A DNA stretch of 25,369 nucleotides from an uncultured Saprospiraceae bacterium (lineage in GTDB: Bacteria; Bacteroidota; Bacteroidia; Chitinophagales; Saprospiraceae): NCBI GenBank assembly GCA_937894165.1, contig CALCSX010000251.1, positions 1 to 25,369 of the forward strand, read 5' to 3'. The notes under the pieces are model-generated. The model did not search any database. It was given only the letters and a program-made list of their open reading frames with translations, and was not told the origin of the DNA. The translations under genes and the position numbers were made by a program. Below, piece by piece: positions 1 through 8,520 of the stretch. The stretch's first letter is position 1. Every line of letters begins with the position of its first letter.

Positions 1-734
1 TTGCCAAATGGACACAAAACAAGGTATTCTTCATCACCCGTAAAAAGTCAAATGCTAAATATAGCGTCATAAGTACGGTCAAAAACCCATCCTTAAAAGG
101 CAAGGAACATGGTGTCCATAAAGATCAAATCATCGAATTGCAGTACATAGAAAACAAGGAAGAAAAATTACTGCGATTAAGATTAATAACTTATTACGAT
201 GAGAAAGGGAGGTATTACGCCTTTTTAACAAATAGTTTTGAAGAACTAACAGCAGAAGAAGTAGCCGCTTGCTACAAAAAGAGATGGGATATTGAGCTTT
301 TATTCAAGAAATTAAAACAAAATTTTCAACTCCATTACTTTTATGGAGAAAACGAAACGGCTATCAAAACACAAATATGGTGCACACTAATAGCACAATT
401 ATTATTAACAGTAATACAAAAACAAAATGTACCACAGAAAGCTTTTTCGACAGTTGCTTGTACAGTCCGTATTCACCTAATCAGCATGTTAGACCTTGTA
501 GATACTGTAAAAGCGGAGTATAAATTTTATGAAAAAGAAAACCCAATGGTTGGACAGCATGATATTTTTGGCAATGTCATAACCCCAAGAAAGGTTCGCA
601 GGCGACCAAAGAAAAAAGAAGAGGCAGGGGGTCACCTTCAAAAATTCAAAAATCAACAAGAAAATACCATTGATAATCAAATTGTTAACTCAAGTTAATT
701 CTGTTTTTGCATTTTTGTCGGATGATAGTGTTTG
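1..734 (+). mobile_element. IS4-family insertion sequence, 3' part
   Basis: The window opens inside an insertion sequence whose transposase occupies positions 3-698. The left end lies outside the window, so neither the inverted repeats nor a target duplication can be verified. The right boundary is a guess: the sequence reading gtcggatgatagtg (about 719-732) looks like a possible terminal repeat, and after it the sequence turns into ordinary AT-rich spacer before the convergent mnhG gene ends at 821. Confidence 0.6.
3..698 (+). CDS. IS4-family DDE transposase, C-terminal part (5' end outside window)
   Basis: The reading frame is open from the first full codon at position 3, so the true start lies upstream of the window. 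The TTG at 138 is only an internal codon. What is seen is the C-terminal part of a DDE transposase, including the IS4-family YREK signature Y-x2-R-x3-E-x6-K in YKKRWDIELLFKKLK, with the Glu as the third catalytic acid. This is followed by the helical stretch typical of the family (roughly QIWCTLIAQLLLTVI) and a basic, Lys/Arg-rich tail. The first two catalytic Asp residues would lie upstream. The visible part has no internal stop or frameshift, so the element may be intact. It is transcribed toward the mnh operon and is convergent with it. Confidence 0.9.
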   Translation, partial: AKWTQNKVFFITRKKSNAKYSVISTVKNPSLKGKEHGVHKDQIIELQYIENKEEKLLRLRLITYYDEKGRYYAFLTNSFEELTAEEVAACYKKRWDIELLFKKLKQNFQLHYFYGENETAIKTQIWCTLIAQLLLTVIQKQNVPQKAFSTVACTVRIHLISMLDLVDTVKAEYKFYEKENPMVGQHDIFGNVITPRKVRRRPKKKEEAGGHLQKFKNQQENTIDNQIVNSS

Positions 735-820
735 GGTTATTTAATAACTATTAAAGGAAAGAAGGGGTAAAAAATCTTCTCTGCACTCTGCTACTAAAAA
801 TGTCTTTTGTAAATTTTGTA

Positions 821-1195
821 TTACTTTCCAGGATTGTTTTCCTGTTCTTCACTCCGGAGTTCATGGGTTTCACGATCATATTTACCTTCCAGGTCATCCC
901 TGACCGATTTGTCCCACATTTTCACTTTAATAAAGTAACTGGAACGACCAATCATATGTGCAGCTACCGGCGCTGTTAAAAAAAGGAAAACGATGATAGC
1001 AATCACGCGGGAAGTGACAGCAAAATTATTGAAAGCAAAAGCTACGGCTAAGAGAACAAAACCCACACCCAGGGTGACAGCCTTCGTACTTACTGCCATT
1101 CGCATATAAAAATCAGGCATTTTAAGTACACCTACAGCTGCGAGTACAATGAAACAACATCCGATACCTGCCAGAATAATTACTAAAACATCCAT
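821..1195 (-). CDS. mnhG: Mrp/Mnh Na+/H+ antiporter subunit G
   Basis: This 124-residue protein is the small membrane subunit G of the multisubunit Mrp cation/proton antiporter. It has three predicted membrane helices and the family pattern in GVLKMPDFYMRM (about residues 22-33), then a Thr-Lys-Ala segment and LTAPVAAHMIGR near residue 80. The tail after residue 95 is long, hydrophilic and acidic (ending ENNPGK) and is probably cytoplasmic. It is the last gene of the operon and starts 23 bp after mnhF. The function of subunit G in the complex is not well defined in the family, but it is normally required for antiport. Downstream, toward position 735, lies the insertion sequence in convergent orientation. 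Confidence 0.93.
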   Translation of the reverse strand: MDVLVIILAGIGCCFIVLAAVGVLKMPDFYMRMAVSTKAVTLGVGFVLLAVAFAFNNFAVTSRVIAIIVFLFLTAPVAAHMIGRSSYFIKVKMWDKSVRDDLEGKYDRETHELRSEEQENNPGK

Positions 1196-1218
1196 ATTAT
1201 TTAATTAAATTCATTCAC

Positions 1219-1485
1219 TTAGCCCTTTTTCTCAATGTAATATGCGAAGGCAGTTGTCCCGAGAAAGGCAATTAAAGCAAAAATAGTAGCTATATCCAAA
1301 AAAGCTTCTTGTCCCGATGTAATGGCATATATTGCCATCATAGCAATGCCAATCGTTATGATCAAATCTAAGGATATAACCCTGTCTGTAATACGCGGCC
1401 CAATAAGGAATCGTATAAAAACCAGCGCCATACAAATACTCAATATGGGGAGAAAAATAAAATTCAATATGTCGTTAGTATTCAT
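1219..1485 (-). CDS. mnhF: Mrp/Mnh Na+/H+ antiporter subunit F
   Basis: This 88-residue protein has three hydrophobic helices and the subunit F (MrpF/PhaF) pattern: GPRITDRVISLDLI near residues 28-41, then a Thr/Ala-rich third helix. Length is typical for the family. Its start codon overlaps the mnhE stop by four bases (ATGA at 1482-1485), which suggests translational coupling. It belongs to the membrane module of the Mrp complex that carries out Na+(Li+/K+)/H+ exchange. Assignment rests on sequence pattern plus its place between E and G. Confidence 0.93.
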   Translation of the reverse strand: MNTNDILNFIFLPILSICMALVFIRFLIGPRITDRVISLDLIITIGIAMMAIYAITSGQEAFLDIATIFALIAFLGTTAFAYYIEKKG

Positions 1486-1958
1486 CTCATTAAATTTAAT
1501 ATTCTCCTCTCAAAACCCTCCTTTATACTCTTGATAAATTTTTCCTTATCATCGGCGTACACTCCATGAACATAAAGGGTCTTTCTATCAGTAGATACAT
1601 CTAAAGTAACGGTTCCCGGTGTTAATGTGATGACATTTGCCAAAATAGCGATTTCTAAATCTGACTCTGCATCCAGCGGCACTGCTACAATCCCCGGGTG
1701 CATGCGGTCGTTGGGTGTAATAACATCGTATGCCACTTGAATATTAGCTTTTACCAGTTCCCATATGAAAAATAAAATAAAACTGATAGTCTGTGAAAAT
1801 CTGATGAAATATTTTGATCTTTTATTACCTCTGTCGATCAACCAAAGTATAATATAACTAAGCACAAAACCAAAAATCAGGTTACCGTAGGAAAATTGTC
1901 CTGTCAAAGCGGCCCAAATGACGGTTAATAATAGATTTAATAGAAATAAATTTCTCAT
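1482..1958 (-). CDS. mnhE: Mrp/Mnh Na+/H+ antiporter subunit E
   Basis: This 158-residue protein begins with two or three membrane helices, followed by a soluble alpha/beta domain typical of MrpE (PF01899). The diagnostic stretch is ANVITLTPGTVTLDVS around residues 107-122, followed by LYVHGVY. It sits 6 bp after mnhD and overlaps mnhF by four bases. In the family, subunit E supports assembly and full activity of the A/D antiporter modules. Length and order are canonical for a seven-gene Mrp operon. Confidence 0.94.
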   Translation of the reverse strand: MRNLFLLNLLLTVIWAALTGQFSYGNLIFGFVLSYIILWLIDRGNKRSKYFIRFSQTISFILFFIWELVKANIQVAYDVITPNDRMHPGIVAVPLDAESDLEIAILANVITLTPGTVTLDVSTDRKTLYVHGVYADDKEKFIKSIKEGFERRILNLMR

Positions 1959-1964
1959 ATTTTA

Positions 1965-3464
1965 CTATTTTAAGACTGCTTCAATATAATCACTCGTATC
2001 GATTAGCTGTCCGGCAATGATACTGCAAATATCAGCAACAACTCTCCAGCCGAAACCTAAATATAACGAAACGCCCAAAAGACCAATTACAGAAATTAGC
2101 ATTGCTCCTCTCTTCTTAGTACTACGTTGTCTAAATCTATTGATAGTTTTATTAACCACTTTTTGCTCCGTCCAGAAAGCTTTATCCCAGATTCTAACCA
2201 TTGCCCACAAAGTAAAGAAACTGGCAATTAAAATACCGGCAATCACCCAATAATCCGCGCTTCCCATCGCACTCTTTAATAATAAAATCTTCGGCCAAAA
2301 ACCGGATAAAGGTGGTATCCCTACTACCGAAAACATGGCTAAGGCAAAAATTACAGATAGCTTGGGATAATCGTTGAATAAGCCTCCCAATTTCGAAATA
2401 TTATACGAACCTTTTATATTATGTATCATACCGGTCATTAAAAAAAGATTGGTTTTGCCTATTATATCATGCACCATATAAAAGATTGCTCCCGTGAGCG
2501 CAAGTGAAGTAAACATTCCCAGTCCACTTATCATGATCCCAATATGACTAATAATTAAATAGGAAAATATTATCCTTATATTATTAACATTCAAAGCTCC
2601 TATAGCCCCAATGATCATAGTAATTACCGCCAGGACTATCAATAGATTTCCAATAAACGGATCCCCCATAAAAAGCAAACTAAATACTCTGATAAATGCA
2701 TACACACCCACCTTCGTCAACAATCCGCCGAAAATAGCAGATATAGCAGCCGGCGGTGTATGATAGGAGTCCGGCAACCAAAAATAAAGAGGAAATAAAG
2801 CAGATTTAATTCCGAAAGCCACTAAAAACAATACGGCAACTGTATTTATCAAGCCGCGCTGATCGCTTTCCATAACCTTAATTGCTAAATCTGCTAAATT
2901 CAAACTACCCAATATACCATACAAAATAGCAATCCCGGTTAGAAAAATCACTGATGCAATCAAATTCAGTGTAACATATTTCATCGCCCCGGCCAACTGT
3001 GCCTTTTCTCCCCCCAATGTAATAAGTGCAAATGAGGAGATGATAATTACTTCAAACCAAACATATAAATTAAAAATATCACCCGCCAAAAACGAACCAC
3101 ACAAGCCCATAATCAGAAAATGAAGCAAGGGAAAATATCCAAATGAAGTTCTTCTACTCTCCATGCTGATTGCGGAGTAAAGCCCTACCGCCAGTCCTGA
3201 GATGGAAGTCATCAAAATCATCAATGCACTGAATGTATCTAAAACAAAAGTAATTCCATAAGGAGCTTCCCAATTCCCTGCCTGCATCGTTATGATCTCA
3301 CCGTTCCGCACACTGAACATTAATAAAGAGGCAAAAATCAAGAGTACTATATTACTACCTACACCTACCCACCGTTGAATCCTTGGGTAATACCATAAAG
3401 ACAGCAATATCACTGCTGAAATAAGCGGGATTAAAATGGCGAATATTATTAGATTTTCAGGCAT
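1965..3464 (-). CDS. mnhD: Mrp/Mnh Na+/H+ antiporter subunit D (NuoL/M/N-like)
   Basis: This 499-residue polytopic membrane protein belongs to the complex I NuoL/M/N antiporter-like family (proton_antipo_M, PF00361). Conserved charged residues inside membrane helices are visible: Glu138 in VWFEV, Lys220 in GIKSALFPLYFWLP, and Lys251 in GLLTKVGVYAFIR. The His/Pro-rich loop SYHTPPAAISA follows the second of these. These residues form the proton path in the family. Length is close to that of known MrpD subunits. It follows mnhC by 6 bp and precedes mnhE by 6 bp. With MnhA it forms the catalytic core. Confidence 0.96.
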   Translation of the reverse strand: MPENLIIFAILIPLISAVILLSLWYYPRIQRWVGVGSNIVLLIFASLLMFSVRNGEIITMQAGNWEAPYGITFVLDTFSALMILMTSISGLAVGLYSAISMESRRTSFGYFPLLHFLIMGLCGSFLAGDIFNLYVWFEVIIISSFALITLGGEKAQLAGAMKYVTLNLIASVIFLTGIAILYGILGSLNLADLAIKVMESDQRGLINTVAVLFLVAFGIKSALFPLYFWLPDSYHTPPAAISAIFGGLLTKVGVYAFIRVFSLLFMGDPFIGNLLIVLAVITMIIGAIGALNVNNIRIIFSYLIISHIGIMISGLGMFTSLALTGAIFYMVHDIIGKTNLFLMTGMIHNIKGSYNISKLGGLFNDYPKLSVIFALAMFSVVGIPPLSGFWPKILLLKSAMGSADYWVIAGILIASFFTLWAMVRIWDKAFWTEQKVVNKTINRFRQRSTKKRGAMLISVIGLLGVSLYLGFGWRVVADICSIIAGQLIDTSDYIEAVLK

Positions 3465-3470
3465 AGTGAT

Positions 3471-3818
3471 TTAATTCTCGTGTGTATTCATTTGATCCAA
3501 ATCATCGGTTTTCACCACTCTGTAAGCTCTTTTGACCAAAACAATCGCGAAGGCCTGTAAGCCGAAACTGATGACAATGGCTGTCAATATCAATGCTTGA
3601 GGTATCGGATCGGCATATGCCCCTATAATGGTCGAGGCATCCGCAGGAATCAATGGTGGCTCCCCCTTTGTAATTCTGCCTAATAGGAAAATCAACATAT
3701 TAGCTCCATTGCCCAGTAGGATTAATCCCAAAATAAGTCTAACCAAGCTTCTTTGAAGAATTAGAAAAATCCCCGCTGCATATAATACTCCTATACTTAA
3801 AGCTATTAATAACTCCAT
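3471..3818 (-). CDS. mnhC: Mrp/Mnh Na+/H+ antiporter subunit C (NuoK-like)
   Basis: This 115-residue protein has three membrane helices and is homologous to complex I subunit NuoK. It shows the family features LILLGNGANMLIFLLGR (about residues 33-49), the Pro-rich loop containing DPIPQALILTAIVI, and a short charged C-terminus. One base separates it from mnhB and six from mnhD, in line with a single transcript. In Mrp complexes subunit C associates with the D module. Confidence 0.95.
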   Translation of the reverse strand: MELLIALSIGVLYAAGIFLILQRSLVRLILGLILLGNGANMLIFLLGRITKGEPPLIPADASTIIGAYADPIPQALILTAIVISFGLQAFAIVLVKRAYRVVKTDDLDQMNTHEN

Positions 3819-3819
3819 A

Positions 3820-4230
3820 TTATTCCGCTTCTGAAATTGTGAAAATAATTGTCAAAGTGGCTCCCACAACGACCAAATAAACCCCTGTATCAAAAAACAA
3901 GGCTGTCCCAAGACTGCCAATAACTGCCACTTGATCAGGATACCAAACTCCGGTCATATAAGGTTTTGATAACATCATTGGAAATATTGCACTCAAAATA
4001 CTTATTGCCAGACCGAAAGGCATTAGAATTCCGGGATGAATTCTCATTAGATCTCTTGTCTCTTTCAAGCTATTGGCAAAAGAATGCAGCACAAAAGCTA
4101 CACTTGCTACCAAACCTCCGACAAAACCACCCCCCGGCAAATAGTGGCCACGTAAAAGAATAAATATTGAAAATAACAATAAGAGAGGTAATATATACTT
4201 TGATGTAACTCCAAGAATTATTGATTTCAT
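3820..4230 (-). CDS. mnhB: Mrp/Mnh Na+/H+ antiporter subunit B
   Basis: This 136-residue protein has four predicted helices and the MnhB domain (PF04039). The hallmark loop LRGHYLPGGGFVGGLV is at about residues 26-41, and DTGVYLVVVGATLT lies near the C-terminus. Its ATG overlaps the last base of the mnhA stop (TAATG), a common coupling arrangement. A separate full-length mnhB alongside a long mnhA with B-like C-terminal domains marks this as the seven-gene (group 1) Mrp type rather than the six-gene type with a fused A-B. Confidence 0.95.
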   Translation of the reverse strand: MKSIILGVTSKYILPLLLLFSIFILLRGHYLPGGGFVGGLVASVAFVLHSFANSLKETRDLMRIHPGILMPFGLAISILSAIFPMMLSKPYMTGVWYPDQVAVIGSLGTALFFDTGVYLVVVGATLTIIFTISEAE

Positions 4231-6533
4231 TATTCCTCGATTTGACTTTTACGAATCTGTAATCTAATGAGTCCGAAAACCCCAATTGCCGCTATTGCTA
4301 GAACAATTATTTCAACCATTGTATCCGCTCCCCTAAAATCCACTAAAATCACATTGACAATATTCTTCCCTTTTGCTAACACATAAGCATTTTCAGCATA
4401 AAAAATACTTATATCCTTATTTGGCACATGCTGCAGAACCTCAATGGTCAGCATAGCCATAATAGTTCCAAAAGTAATCGCTACCAATCCATCCCTCACG
4501 TGCCGCCAACTAAATTGTAGCGGAAGGAAGCGAGGTAATCTATACAATACTAAAACAAATAATATTACTGTTAAAGTGTCGATAGTAAATTGCGTCATAG
4601 CCAAATCCGGCGCAGAATAGTAGACAAATATTAAACAGATTGCCAAGCCCACAACACCCATGGAAGCCACAGCAACCAAACGTGATGTCGAAAAAACTGT
4701 AAATAATATGGCTGAAATTAAAATCACAACGGTCAGAGCTTCGTAAATTGTCACACGTGACAAGGCAGAATAATTAACTACAAACGACATATCCAATGTC
4801 ATTTTATAAATTAATAAACCCGTTGTAAATAAAATTATTACCAAAACATATATCCGCAAATAACCATTTTGGAGTATTTTGGTGAGGTATTTCGCTAAAA
4901 AATTAAAGCCTTCTGCTAGTTTCTCAATGATATTTTCCGGTGAAAGAAATTCTATTCTAAAAATTCCTTTAGAAATTTTTCCGCCCGGCTTAATTAACAA
5001 ATAAACTAAAAATCCTAATACAATTGTAATCGCACTCAACAATAAAACAGGATTGAAGCCATGCCATAATGCAAGATGACCCGTCCAATTAGCTCCGGTT
5101 AAACTTTTATAAATAGATCCTAACAGGGGCGTTTCTACATAAAGAGGAAAGAGTCCAAAGATAAATCCCAGACTTGCTAATGCCAACGGGGGTACCCACA
5201 TCGTCCACTCAGGCAAGTGAACTTTCTCATATTCGACCGGTAATTTCCCGGAAAATGGCTTCCACCCAGCGAAAAATCCCGCTGCAAAAAGCATAATATT
5301 TGTCGAAACCGCTGCAGCCGTAATTATATAAGGATGAATTAAATTCGTAAAAGTAGATTCATAGATCAAATCCTTGCCCATAAAACCAATTGAGGGTGGA
5401 ATTCCGGCGCTACTCCATGCCGCCAATACACCGGCAATGGCAACAGGCAACATTACTTTTCTCAATCCTCTTAGCTTTGATACATCTCTACTCCCTGTTT
5501 CATGGTCGATAATTCCGGTCACCATGAATAGAGATGCCTTATATAACGCATGGATAAGAATAAATAAACCCAATGCCAAAAACGATTCCTCTGTTCCCAC
5601 TCCTAATAAAAACACCATAATTCCCAAAGCCGAAACCGTACTATAAGCTAATATTCCCTTTAAATCACTTCTTAAAATGGAATGAAATGCTGCATACAGC
5701 ATCGTTATACCTCCCACTATCATTAAAGAGTTGTTCCATAAATCTGTAAATCCCAAAATTGGTGTAAACCGAGCCAAGAGATATACGCCCGCCTTTACCA
5801 TCGTGGCTGAATGCAGGTATGCTGAAACCGGTGTCGGCGCTTTCATTGCTCCGGGAAGCCAAAAGTGAAATGGGAATTGCGCTGACTTACTCATCGCACC
5901 TATCATTATTAAGCCAAATATCAAAGGGTAAAATGTGCTGGAAATAATGGCCGAATGATGCTCTACCATCTCAGAGATAGAATAGGTGCCCGCTAATTCT
6001 CCTAATCCTACAAGTCCCGCAAACAAAATCAATCCCCCCCCACCGGTCACGCCAAGAGCTTTTAATGCTGACTTTCGTGAAGCCTCAGAATCATTGTTAA
6101 ACCCAATTAAGAAAAAAGAGCTGATACTGGTCAATTCCCAGAATGTAAATAGCCCCATTACATTATCGCTCAGAACCAAACCCAACATTGCCCCCATGAA
6201 TAAACTCAAAAATCCATAAAGTCTAATGCCATATTTGTGCCCTTTCATATAGCCCCCGGCATACAGAAAAATCAAGGTTCCTATGCCGGTAATCAGCAAT
6301 GCAAAAAGCCAGGAAAGTCCATCCAACCTCATATCCAAAGAAAACGGAATCATTTCCGTTCCATAAGAATAGTGATGAATCACATCCCCTCCTACTACAT
6401 ATATACTGATAAAATAAATGAATAATCCTAACGGCAATAAAACCATCAGTCTGCCTATCAATTCCTTATGCTTTCCAAATGGAATGATCGTTATTAATGA
6501 AATTATAAATGGAAGAAGTACAGCTAAGAGCAT
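4230..6533 (-). CDS. mnhA: Mrp/Mnh Na+/H+ antiporter subunit A (NuoL-like, with MbhD/MbhE-like C-terminus)
   Basis: This 767-residue protein is the largest Mrp subunit and the first gene of the operon. Residues about 1-500 form the NuoL-like antiporter module. Conserved intramembrane charges are Glu133 (FWELTS), Lys216 (SKSAQFPFHFWLPGAM), Lys247 (VKAGVYLLAR), Lys292 (LKGILAYST) and Lys387 (GFMGKDLIYE). Residues about 590-690 match the MbhD-like domain (YYSAPDLAMTQFTIDTLTV). The C-terminal segment, with VDFRGADTMVEIIVLAIAAIG, matches the MbhE-like domain. The length is normal for a group 1 MrpA. It should work with MnhD as the cation/proton exchange core in the inner membrane, giving Na+ and alkaline-pH tolerance or converting proton force to sodium force. 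The start at 6533 begins directly with a membrane helix, and a promoter-like box lies about 25 bp upstream. Confidence 0.96.
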   Translation of the reverse strand: MLLAVLLPFIISLITIIPFGKHKELIGRLMVLLPLGLFIYFISIYVVGGDVIHHYSYGTEMIPFSLDMRLDGLSWLFALLITGIGTLIFLYAGGYMKGHKYGIRLYGFLSLFMGAMLGLVLSDNVMGLFTFWELTSISSFFLIGFNNDSEASRKSALKALGVTGGGGLILFAGLVGLGELAGTYSISEMVEHHSAIISSTFYPLIFGLIMIGAMSKSAQFPFHFWLPGAMKAPTPVSAYLHSATMVKAGVYLLARFTPILGFTDLWNNSLMIVGGITMLYAAFHSILRSDLKGILAYSTVSALGIMVFLLGVGTEESFLALGLFILIHALYKASLFMVTGIIDHETGSRDVSKLRGLRKVMLPVAIAGVLAAWSSAGIPPSIGFMGKDLIYESTFTNLIHPYIITAAAVSTNIMLFAAGFFAGWKPFSGKLPVEYEKVHLPEWTMWVPPLALASLGFIFGLFPLYVETPLLGSIYKSLTGANWTGHLALWHGFNPVLLLSAITIVLGFLVYLLIKPGGKISKGIFRIEFLSPENIIEKLAEGFNFLAKYLTKILQNGYLRIYVLVIILFTTGLLIYKMTLDMSFVVNYSALSRVTIYEALTVVILISAILFTVFSTSRLVAVASMGVVGLAICLIFVYYSAPDLAMTQFTIDTLTVILFVLVLYRLPRFLPLQFSWRHVRDGLVAITFGTIMAMLTIEVLQHVPNKDISIFYAENAYVLAKGKNIVNVILVDFRGADTMVEIIVLAIAAIGVFGLIRLQIRKSQIEE

Positions 6534-6558
6534 GCAGTTATTTATTATTAATATGGAG

Positions 6559-6566
6559 CAAACTTA
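6559..6566 (-). promoter_or_regulatory. Candidate -7 box for the mnhA-G operon
   Basis: On the minus strand this reads TAAGTTTG and matches the Bacteroidota -7 consensus TAnnTTTG. It lies 25 bp upstream of the mnhA start. No TTTG or TTTA -33 element is seen at 19-21 nt, so support is only partial. Confidence 0.35.
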
Positions 6567-6714
6567 GAACAATTATATCTTTTAGATATGATATTTAAAG
6601 TTTATAATATAACTCATTGTAAGATCAATTTAACAGCAAAAGTTTAATTCTTTGTCATTTCAAAAAATTAATTTTCTATTAAATATCAAAGTCCTTTTAT
6701 TTTTTAGATTAAAT

Positions 6715-8301
6715 CTATTCCTTGATATCATTGGGTTCTTCCGGCTTTTCGGTATTATCCTGAAGTTCATCAACAGCATCTTCGATTTTTATTTTTACTT
6801 CTTCGACCACTTTCTGTGCCGCTTCCTCCACTTTCTCAGCCTCTAATTCTATATTTTCTGCCTCGGTATCGGTTTTTTCTTTTACTTCCTCCACTGCCTC
6901 TTCTATCTTTTTTTCGACAGTATTATTCACATCTTCAACCTTTTCAGCGATATCTGCAGCAACCTGGTTATCGGTATTTTCTGCAAATCTTTCTTTGAGA
7001 TTTTCAACAGCATCCTCTATTTTTTCAGCTACGGCATCCTTGACATCTTCCACGCTGTCCTGCAACTTTTCGATCGCATCTTTTGAACCTTCCTTTATTT
7101 TGTTGGCTAGAAGACCTAGTTGAGCTGCCGCCTTTTGGACTTGCTCATTTTCAGCTAATTCTGCAGATTTCTCCTTAATTTCCTGTCTTATTTTATCTTG
7201 AATCCCTTTCTTAGTCTCCTCCACTTTGGCCTTCTCCTCATCTGTTTCTATTTTATCCAAAATACTTTGCCGCTTAGAAATTAATTTTTCAAGCGTATCG
7301 TTCATATCATCCAGCTTTACCCTCTTCGACGAAATTCTTTCCTCGATCATATTAATTTTGGCTTGACGAATTTGTGCCTCTAATTGTCCTTCCGATTCAT
7401 TAGCTCTTTTGTTTTCAAAAGTCAGGTCGCGATTGTCCCAATTGATACTAGCTTCCATTTTTCCAATCGCTGCTTTAAGCCCTTCGATACGTCTGTCAAT
7501 TCGCTCTGTACCTTGATTACTGCCCTTATTTGTTGAATCAGATCCATACCTTTTCGCCTTTAATTTCTTAAAAGATCCATCTATGATATCCCAAATTTTA
7601 CTTCTGTCTCCTTTTGTTAACTGCGCACCGTTGAAATCTCTTTGAACTTTTTTCAATTCTTCAAATAAAGGTTGGAGACTTAATCCACTTTCAATTTTCT
7701 TATCTATCTCAGCTACAATGGATTTAAATTTCTCCAACTTTTCTGTTGACTGTTGACGGAAAACTTCATCTACTTTTTTTCTGAACTCTTTCATCTTATC
7801 GAACAATTTATTGGTTCGATTTCGAAGATTATCCCCATGAGATTTGAATAAAGTTCTCTCTTGTATCTGTTTTTGAACTTTGGCCCAATAATTCTTTAAT
7901 TCTTCCCAGGTGGAATTATCATACTCACTCTGTCCTGAAATTTTGTCTTCAATGTCAACCAGTTCTTGCTCATAAGTGTAGTACATCCGAGATGACAAAA
8001 CGACATAGTGCCATTCTGCTTGTGTCTTACTAATCAGTGCATCATCATCACTGCTGAGATGAGCAGGCAAAATGGATTTACCTGCTGTCAAATCAATAAT
8101 ATGCTCCTCATATCCTTCAGCAAATTCTACTTCTTTGCCCTCTTTCCACTCTTGAAACATTTTAGTAACGAAGTCCTCTGTCGCACTATCCGCATTAAAA
8201 GTGTATACCACAACTTTATTCTCTTGCTCCTTAAGTTCCATCGCAATTAATACGCGGTCACCTTGATCTTTTTTTCCCCAAACAACTAAATTCGTCTTCA
8301 T
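6715..8301 (-). CDS. Charged coiled-coil protein with DUF349-like segment and repetitive acidic tail
   Basis: This 528-residue protein has no signal peptide or membrane helix and is probably cytoplasmic; its function is unknown. Residues 1-100 form a mixed alpha/beta region. Residues about 130-250 are helical and resemble DUF349 repeats: a Leu-Lys-x-x-Gln-x-Phe pattern, then GDRSKIWDIIDGSFKKLKAK. A Ser/Gly/Asn linker at 252-264 leads to a long coiled coil (265-385). Residues 385-528 are Glu/Lys/Ala/Val-rich with an imperfect repeat: KIEDAVENLKE at 427, KIEEAVEEVKE at 465, KIEDAVDELQD at 505. The tail resembles LEA-like or apolipoprotein-like amphipathic helices. It stands alone between the mnh operon and asd, same strand, with gaps of 181 and 219 bp, so it is probably its own transcript. 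DUF349 itself has no firmly settled role. Confidence 0.75.
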   Translation of the reverse strand: MKTNLVVWGKKDQGDRVLIAMELKEQENKVVVYTFNADSATEDFVTKMFQEWKEGKEVEFAEGYEEHIIDLTAGKSILPAHLSSDDDALISKTQAEWHYVVLSSRMYYTYEQELVDIEDKISGQSEYDNSTWEELKNYWAKVQKQIQERTLFKSHGDNLRNRTNKLFDKMKEFRKKVDEVFRQQSTEKLEKFKSIVAEIDKKIESGLSLQPLFEELKKVQRDFNGAQLTKGDRSKIWDIIDGSFKKLKAKRYGSDSTNKGSNQGTERIDRRIEGLKAAIGKMEASINWDNRDLTFENKRANESEGQLEAQIRQAKINMIEERISSKRVKLDDMNDTLEKLISKRQSILDKIETDEEKAKVEETKKGIQDKIRQEIKEKSAELAENEQVQKAAAQLGLLANKIKEGSKDAIEKLQDSVEDVKDAVAEKIEDAVENLKERFAENTDNQVAADIAEKVEDVNNTVEKKIEEAVEEVKEKTDTEAENIELEAEKVEEAAQKVVEEVKIKIEDAVDELQDNTEKPEEPNDIKE

Positions 8302-8520
8302 CTCTGTATTTTTTTCTGATTTTGGCAGAATTTCATACCAAATATTATCTAAATATTTAATTAGAAAAACATAACCGTTACACGTAACTTACAAACTAAA
8401 CCACTAATTTAATAATATTTATCTAAGAGCGCTTAATTATAACTGAAAAACTATCATAATCAACCTGCACCTTCCAATAAAATGCTTCAAATCTGAACCT
8501 ATAAAAACCCCATTGATAAT

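Noticed and set aside
138..698. TTG at 138 as the start of the transposase
   Set aside because: The same frame is open back to position 3 with transposase-like residues, so 138 is internal and the real start is outside the window.
1232..1435. Second minus-strand frame inside mnhF
   Set aside because: It lies fully within mnhF, and its Tyr/Cys/His-rich composition is typical of an out-of-frame shadow.
821..6533. Complex I (nuo) or membrane-bound hydrogenase operon instead of Mrp
   Set aside because: The full A-G subunit set, the MnhB, E, F and G proteins and the absence of any hydrogenase or quinone-module gene identify Mrp.
6816..6998. Pro/Leu-rich plus-strand frame opposite the coiled-coil tail
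   Set aside because: It is the complement of a Glu/Lys-rich repeat and has no independent support.
8377..8388. GTTAC-AC-GTAAC palindrome upstream of the coiled-coil gene as an operator
   Set aside because: A single short palindrome with no second copy and no promoter match beside it; it could be chance.
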